Origin: CAVHXA01 sp963639765
GTDB taxonomy: Bacteria > Bacillota > Clostridia > Oscillospirales > Oscillospiraceae
NCBI GenBank assembly: GCA_963639765.1
Contig: CAVHXA010000018.1
Span: 1 to 35,899, forward strand
DNA length: 35,899 bases
Reading direction: 5' to 3'
Shown: piece after piece, positions 32,539 to 35,899 of the stretch
How the letters are laid out: every line of letters begins with the position of its first letter
How positions within the stretch are numbered: position 1 is the stretch's first letter
Translations under genes and position numbers: made by a program
Notes under the pieces: model-generated
Seen by the model: only the letters and a program-made list of their open reading frames with translations
The model's database searches: none
What the model was told of the DNA's origin: nothing

Positions 32539-34458
32539 TTGCAGGAAGAACAACTTAGCGATCTTCTCCGAATCCGCCGTGAAAAGCTGACAAATTTGCA
32601 GCAGGCGGGAAAGGACCCTTTTGCAATAACACGTTACGACGTAACGCATCACAGTGCAGAAATTTTAGCAGACGGCGATGGGATCCTGGAAGAAACCGTG
32701 TCTATCGCCGGACGTATGATGGTTAAACGTGTCATGGGCAAAGCATCGTTCTGCAAAGTGCAGGATAAGCTCGGTGTTATTCAATGCTACGTTGCGCGTG
32801 ATGACCTCGGTGAGGAAGGCTATGCCGAATTCAAGAAAATGGATATCGGCGATATTATTGGAATCAAAGGTTTTGTCTTCCGTACAAAGACAAACGAAAT
32901 TACGGTACATGTCAAATCCTTGACTCTGCTCACCAAGTCTCTCAAACCTCTGCCGGAAAAATTTCATGGTCTTCAGGACTCCGATATACGCTATCGTCAA
33001 CGCTATCTCGACCTCATTGTCAATCCTGATGTTCGCGATACATTTGTAAGGCGCTCGCAGATTATCCGTGAAATCCGTCGTTTTCTTGATGACAGAGGAT
33101 TCATGGAAGTCGAAACACCGATGCTTGTTTCAAACGCCGGAGGTGCTGCGGCACGGCCGTTTGAAACACACTACAACGCGCTCGACGAGGACGTAAAACT
33201 CCGCATCTCGCTGGAGCTTTATTTAAAGCGCCTGATAGTCGGAGGTCTGGAAAAGGTATACGAAATTGGTCGTGTCTTCAGAAACGAAGGAGTTGACACG
33301 CGCCACAACCCTGAGTTCACGCTTATGGAGCTCTATCAGGCATATACGGATTACAATGGCATGATGGATCTTACGGAGAATATGTTCCGTCATCTTGCAA
33401 AAACCGTTTGCGGCAGCACAACGATTACCTATCAGGGAACTGAAATTGATCTTGGCAAACCGTTTGAACGCCTCACCATGATTGAAGCCATAAAAAAATA
33501 TGCCGATGTTGATTTTGATTTCGTAAAGACAACGGAGGAAGCCAAGGCTTTGGCCAAGCTGCACAATATTGCCTTTGAAGAGCGGCACACTCGCGGTGAT
33601 ATTATCAACCTTTTCTTTGAAAACTATTGCGAGGAAAAACTTATTCAGCCTGTATTTATTATGGATCACCCGATAGAAATCAGTCCGCTCACAAAGAAAA
33701 AACCGTCCGATCCGACCAAGGTGGAGCGTTTTGAACTATTCATATATGGCCGCGAAATGTGCAATGCCTACTCAGAGCTGAACGATCCCATCGATCAACG
33801 AGCACGTTTCGCTGCGCAGGATGCTTTGGCTGCTGCCGGAGATGCTGAGGCAAACCACACCGATGAGGATTTTCTCAACGCGTTGGAAATCGGCATGCCA
33901 CCAACGGGCGGTATCGGCTATGGCATCGATCGCCTTGTGATGCTTCTAACCGATTCCTCTGCTATCCGCGATGTTCTTCTCTTCCCGACACTCAAAACGC
34001 TTAAGACCGGATCTGAGGAGCCGCAAACAACGGTTGCGGCGACAGTTTCACCTGAAGTACCGACAGCATCGGGAAAACCCATCGATTTCTCCGCTGTACA
34101 GATTGAGCCGCTGTTCGCGGACCTTGTGGACTTTGAAACATTCTCTAGGTCTGATTTCCGCGCCGTTAAGGTTCTTGCCTGTGAGGCGGTGAAAAAATCC
34201 AAGAAGCTTTTAAAGTTCACACTCGACGACGGCAGTGGCGTACCGAGAACGATTTTGAGCGGTATCCATGCCTATTATGAGCCGGAAGATCTGGTTGGCA
34301 AAACCTGCATCGCCATCACGAATCTTCCTCCCCGTCCGATGATGGGCATCGAATCCTGTGGCATGCTGATTTCTGCCGTTTATAAGGAAAACGATGAAGA
34401 GAAGCTTCATCTGTTGATGGTAGATCCTCATATTCCCGCCGGCGCAAAGCTGTATTGA
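32539..34458 (+). CDS. lysS: Lysine--tRNA ligase with C-terminal tRNA-binding (EMAP/Trbp111-like) domain
   Basis: 639 residues, against about 490-500 for ordinary bacterial class II LysRS. The anticodon-binding OB fold (about 55-150) and class II core are normal (RYLDLIVNPDVRDTFVRRSQI, FRNEGVDTRHNPEFTLMELY, and motif 3 near GIGYGIDRLVMLLTDSSAIRDVLLFP). After a flexible linker (about 500-530) a further OB domain follows (SRSDFRAVKVLACEAVKKS, TILSGIHAYYEPEDLVGK, LPPRPMMGIESCGMLI) that closely resembles the C-terminal tRNA-binding domain of many MetRS. The start is taken as TTG at 32539, because GGAGG (32526-32530) lies 8 bases upstream. The ATG at 32524 overlaps that site and has none of its own. 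Confidence 0.93.
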   Translation: MQEEQLSDLLRIRREKLTNLQQAGKDPFAITRYDVTHHSAEILADGDGILEETVSIAGRMMVKRVMGKASFCKVQDKLGVIQCYVARDDLGEEGYAEFKKMDIGDIIGIKGFVFRTKTNEITVHVKSLTLLTKSLKPLPEKFHGLQDSDIRYRQRYLDLIVNPDVRDTFVRRSQIIREIRRFLDDRGFMEVETPMLVSNAGGAAARPFETHYNALDEDVKLRISLELYLKRLIVGGLEKVYEIGRVFRNEGVDTRHNPEFTLMELYQAYTDYNGMMDLTENMFRHLAKTVCGSTTITYQGTEIDLGKPFERLTMIEAIKKYADVDFDFVKTTEEAKALAKLHNIAFEERHTRGDIINLFFENYCEEKLIQPVFIMDHPIEISPLTKKKPSDPTKVERFELFIYGREMCNAYSELNDPIDQRARFAAQDALAAAGDAEANHTDEDFLNALEIGMPPTGGIGYGIDRLVMLLTDSSAIRDVLLFPTLKTLKTGSEEPQTTVAATVSPEVPTASGKPIDFSAVQIEPLFADLVDFETFSRSDFRAVKVLACEAVKKSKKLLKFTLDDGSGVPRTILSGIHAYYEPEDLVGKTCIAITNLPPRPMMGIESCGMLISAVYKENDEEKLHLLMVDPHIPAGAKLY

Positions 34459-34491
34459 TTTCGCCTCTGGCAAGGCATGAAAAATATCGAA

Positions 34492-34533
34492 TATGCCAAT
34501 TCGTATGCCAATCCATGCCAATCGTATGCCAAT
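34492..34533. repeat. Four tandem copies of ATGCCAAT
   Basis: TATGCCAAT occurs at 34492-34500, 34504-34512 and 34525-34533, with ATGCCAAT at 34515-34522, separated by 2-3 bases. It lies just behind lysS at the edge of the accessory-looking segment. Too short and regular for a CRISPR; protein-binding iterons or slippage are possible. Confidence 0.6.
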
Positions 34534-34590
34534 AAAGTAGAAAATATTCTGCGAATCTTCAAACAAACTCAAAAGTCTTCATAAGTCTTC

Positions 34591-34618
34591 AGCCCCGCAG
34601 AATTTGCGGGGCTGATTT
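34591..34618 (+). terminator. Likely lysS terminator
   Basis: AGCCCCGCA (34591-34599) and TGCGGGGCT (34605-34613) form a perfect 9-bp stem with a 5-base loop; the tail GATTT is weak. Confidence 0.65.
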
Positions 34619-34664
34619 GCTAATTTGGATTTTCTGAAATCAACAGAAATCCCGATTCGTGTTG

Positions 34665-34693
34665 TTTAACGAAGCCCTTGCCTCCCGTATAAT
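34665..34693 (+). promoter_or_regulatory. Promoter of the truncated small gene
   Basis: TTTAAC (34665-34670), 17-bp spacer, perfect TATAAT (34688-34693). GAAGGAGGC follows at 34708-34714, ahead of the ATG at 34724. Confidence 0.6.
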
Positions 34694-34723
34694 AGAGACA
34701 TCAAATGAAGGAGGCAATAAGCC

Positions 34724-34855
34724 ATGAACACAGACAAGATTTTCGCAGAACATATCGCAAACGAGTACGCACCGAAGGACACCTCCAAGGTTGTAGCCCT
34801 CCGCAAGCTCGACAGACAGGCAAAGCTCCCTGCTAATATTTTCACCTATCATTGA
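34724..34855 (+). pseudogene. Truncated small gene, N-terminal part only (43 codons)
   Basis: It reads MNTDKIFAEHIANEYAPKDT and then a basic stretch (KVVALRKLDRQAKLPANIF), stopping at TGA (34853-34855). The good promoter and GAAGGAGG site show that it is or was a real gene start. From memory, this N-terminus resembles that of a small membrane protein of gut Bacillota which continues with hydrophobic helices after LPANIF; here that part is missing and an unrelated frame begins. I infer a truncation at a rearrangement point near 34842-34850. No function is claimed. A short peptide may still be made. Confidence 0.5.
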
Positions 34856-35094
34856 GGCGCAGACGCACAACACCAATCTCAAAAAACGGCTGACAGCATT
34901 TGCGGCAAAGTACCCGCAATGCTGCCGCCAGACTGACGATGACGAGCAAGGCGGATTGACTTTTGAAATCGAAAAAGGTAGATTGAGTTTTCGGCTGACC
35001 GCGCCATATAGCGAGGAACGACGCAGGGCGGCAAGTGAACAGGCAAAGCAAAACGGCGTTCATAAAAAAGTTACTGATACACCCCAAAAAATGA
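34842..35094 (+). pseudogene. Headless gene fragment, probably from a mobile element
   Basis: An open frame with no start codon reads SPIIEAQTHNTNLKKRLTAF, then a segment with KYPQCCRQTDDDEQGGLTFEIEKG and LTAPYSEERRRAASEQAKQN. The composition is protein-like and reminiscent of small conserved proteins in integrative elements, but I cannot name a family. It overlaps the end of the truncated small gene in another frame. Formally the frame runs on to a stop at 35118-35120. The last 20 or so codons look unrelated and overlap the next promoter, so the true coding relic probably ends near 35064. Likely a 5'-deleted relic. Confidence 0.45.
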
Positions 35095-35123
35095 TTGACT
35101 TTTCGTGGCTCACCATATAAAAT
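35095..35123 (+). promoter_or_regulatory. Promoter of the leader RNA and kinase-like gene
   Basis: TTGACT (35095-35100), 17-bp spacer, TAAAAT (35118-35123). Predicted transcription starts near 35130. Confidence 0.75.
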
Positions 35124-35129
35124 AAAATG

Positions 35130-35268
35130 TTGATTGGAGATAATCCAAGCGTACATTCATCGGATGACCCGTGTGCCGCAGCACCATCCCGTAAAAACGG
35201 AGGTTGGGTCAATGGAAGATGTCGGGTGAGCCCGGTTATTGCAAAAAAAGCAATAGCCGGGCTTTTTT
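35130..35268 (+). promoter_or_regulatory. Structured leader RNA with intrinsic terminator, candidate riboswitch
   Basis: From the predicted start: a hairpin TTGGA/TCCAA (35134-35148). Next comes a junction closed by ACATT/GATGT (35153-35157 with 35218-35222) and TGACCC/GGGTCA (35165-35170 with 35206-35211). Inside it lie two hairpins, GTGC-CGCA-GCAC (35173-35184) and CCGT-AAAA-ACGG (35189-35200). Then a 13-bp terminator stem (35230-35242 with 35250-35262, one G-U pair) with a 7-A loop and T6 (35263-35268). The coding start lies 55 bases further. This is the classic layout of a transcription-attenuating riboswitch. I do not recognise the class. Confidence 0.65.
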
Positions 35269-35322
35269 GCGTCTTAATGCAGCAGATCCGGCTGAATTTC
35301 ATTACTAAATGGAGGTAGGTTT

Positions 35323-35899
35323 ATGAGAATAATCACAGTCAGCCGAGAGTTCGGCAGCGGCGGGCGTGAACTTGGAAAATGGCTTACGGATGCGCTGGGA
35401 GTTCCGTGCTACGACCAACAAATCATCGAAATGATTTCACAGAAGAAAAATTTGGACAGGGACTATGTTGCGCATGTGTCCGAAAAGGATGTTCGGATGT
35501 TTTACCCGTCCACGATCGGCAAACGCATCATTGCTCCTAACTACATCGGGCATCAGTCTGTTCAGATCATGGCTGAGCAGAAAAAGCTGATCGAGGAACT
35601 GGCGGCACAGGGCGATTGCGTGATCGTCGGGCGGTGCGCAGACTTGATTTTAAAGGAACATCATCCTTTGAACATCTTCGTATTTGCCGATCAGGCATCG
35701 AAGGTTGCCCGCTGTCTCGAACGCTCGGACGAAGCCGAAAAGCTGTCACCTGACCAGCTTGTACGCAAAATGAAGGAAATCGACAAAAACAGAGCTTCTC
35801 ACAGAGCGATGCTTGCCAGCAGCCGTTGGGGCAGCAAGGAGAATTATCATCTTTGTGTCAACACCAGCGGAAAAGAAATCAAAGCACTTATTCCCGGAC
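35323..35899 (+). CDS. Cytidylate kinase-like family protein (3' end outside window)
   Basis: The first 192 residues are visible; the frame is open to the window end. It begins MRIITVSREFGSGGRELGKW, where the phosphate-binding segment SREFGSGG is typical of the cytidylate kinase-like P-loop proteins of Bacillota. GDCVIVGRCADLIL and RASHRAMLASSRWGSKENYHLCVNTS are further family-like blocks. GGAGGTAGG precedes the ATG by 5-6 bases. True CMP kinases are shorter and differ around the substrate site, so the substrate here is open. Expression depends on read-through of the terminator in its leader. Confidence 0.82.
   Translation, partial: MRIITVSREFGSGGRELGKWLTDALGVPCYDQQIIEMISQKKNLDRDYVAHVSEKDVRMFYPSTIGKRIIAPNYIGHQSVQIMAEQKKLIEELAAQGDCVIVGRCADLILKEHHPLNIFVFADQASKVARCLERSDEAEKLSPDQLVRKMKEIDKNRASHRAMLASSRWGSKENYHLCVNTSGKEIKALIPG

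Noticed and set aside
34492..34533. CRISPR array
   Set aside because: The repeat unit is 8-9 bp with 2-3 bp gaps, far too short for repeats and spacers, and there are no cas genes.
35127..35318. 63-codon open frame through the leader RNA
   Set aside because: Its ATG lies before or at the predicted transcription start, it lacks a ribosome binding site, and it reads through the terminator stem.

Overview
The window reads as chromosomal DNA of a low-to-mid GC Bacillota, most likely a gut-type Clostridia (Oscillospirales-like). The support is indirect: gene order (dut, phoH-ybeY-era-recO-mutS2; uvrC-rsmD-coaD; ftsEX with an M23 hydrolase and a CtpA protease), an HPr with both His15 and Ser46, a T-box in front of valS, MutS2 instead of a second MutS, strong Shine-Dalgarno sites, several TTG starts and sigma-A type promoters. 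There is no 16S gene and no search was run, so the taxonomy is an inference.

Layout. 1-945: the 5' half of a tRNA-Gly (minus strand) with its promoter, and rsuA. 1096-7145: a metabolic locus. A two-subunit CoA-transferase operon (minus) is divergent from an acyl dehydratase of double hot-dog type that carries a collagen-like Gly-Pro linker; then come nadE and a large 2-enoate reductase/BaiCD-type flavoenzyme. 7194-8120: rsmA on the minus strand, facing the locus across a bidirectional terminator. 8431-18933: housekeeping genes on the plus strand (dut, phoH, ybeY, era, recO, mutS2, ptsH, uvrC, rsmD, coaD, and a coiled-coil protein of unknown function). 18979-22168: terminator, T-box leader, valS and hairpins. 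22247-27119: an orphan solute-binding lipoprotein (minus), a divergent MsmX/UgpC-type ATPase and a PucR/CdaR-type regulator. 27136-31699: ftsE, ftsX, a coiled-coil M23 (LytM) protein and a CtpA-like protease, a cell-wall remodelling unit. 31841-34458: greA and a lysS with a C-terminal tRNA-binding domain. 34492-35899: accessory-looking DNA with tandem repeats, a truncated small gene, a headless gene fragment, then a promoter-leader RNA-terminator module in front of a partial cytidylate kinase-like gene.

How parts work together. The 1.1-7.1 kb locus has the enzyme set expected for activating an organic acid as a CoA ester, (de)hydrating it and reducing a C=C bond with NADH; the substrate cannot be read from sequence. 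FtsEX probably gates the M23 hydrolase, and CtpA may process wall enzymes. The rest is translation, RNA maturation and DNA repair.

The best candidates for something undescribed are the collagen-linked dehydratase and its locus, the structured leader at 35130-35268, and a short dispersed repeat that often starts on stop codons. All residue numbers were counted by hand and are approximate unless a specific residue is named.
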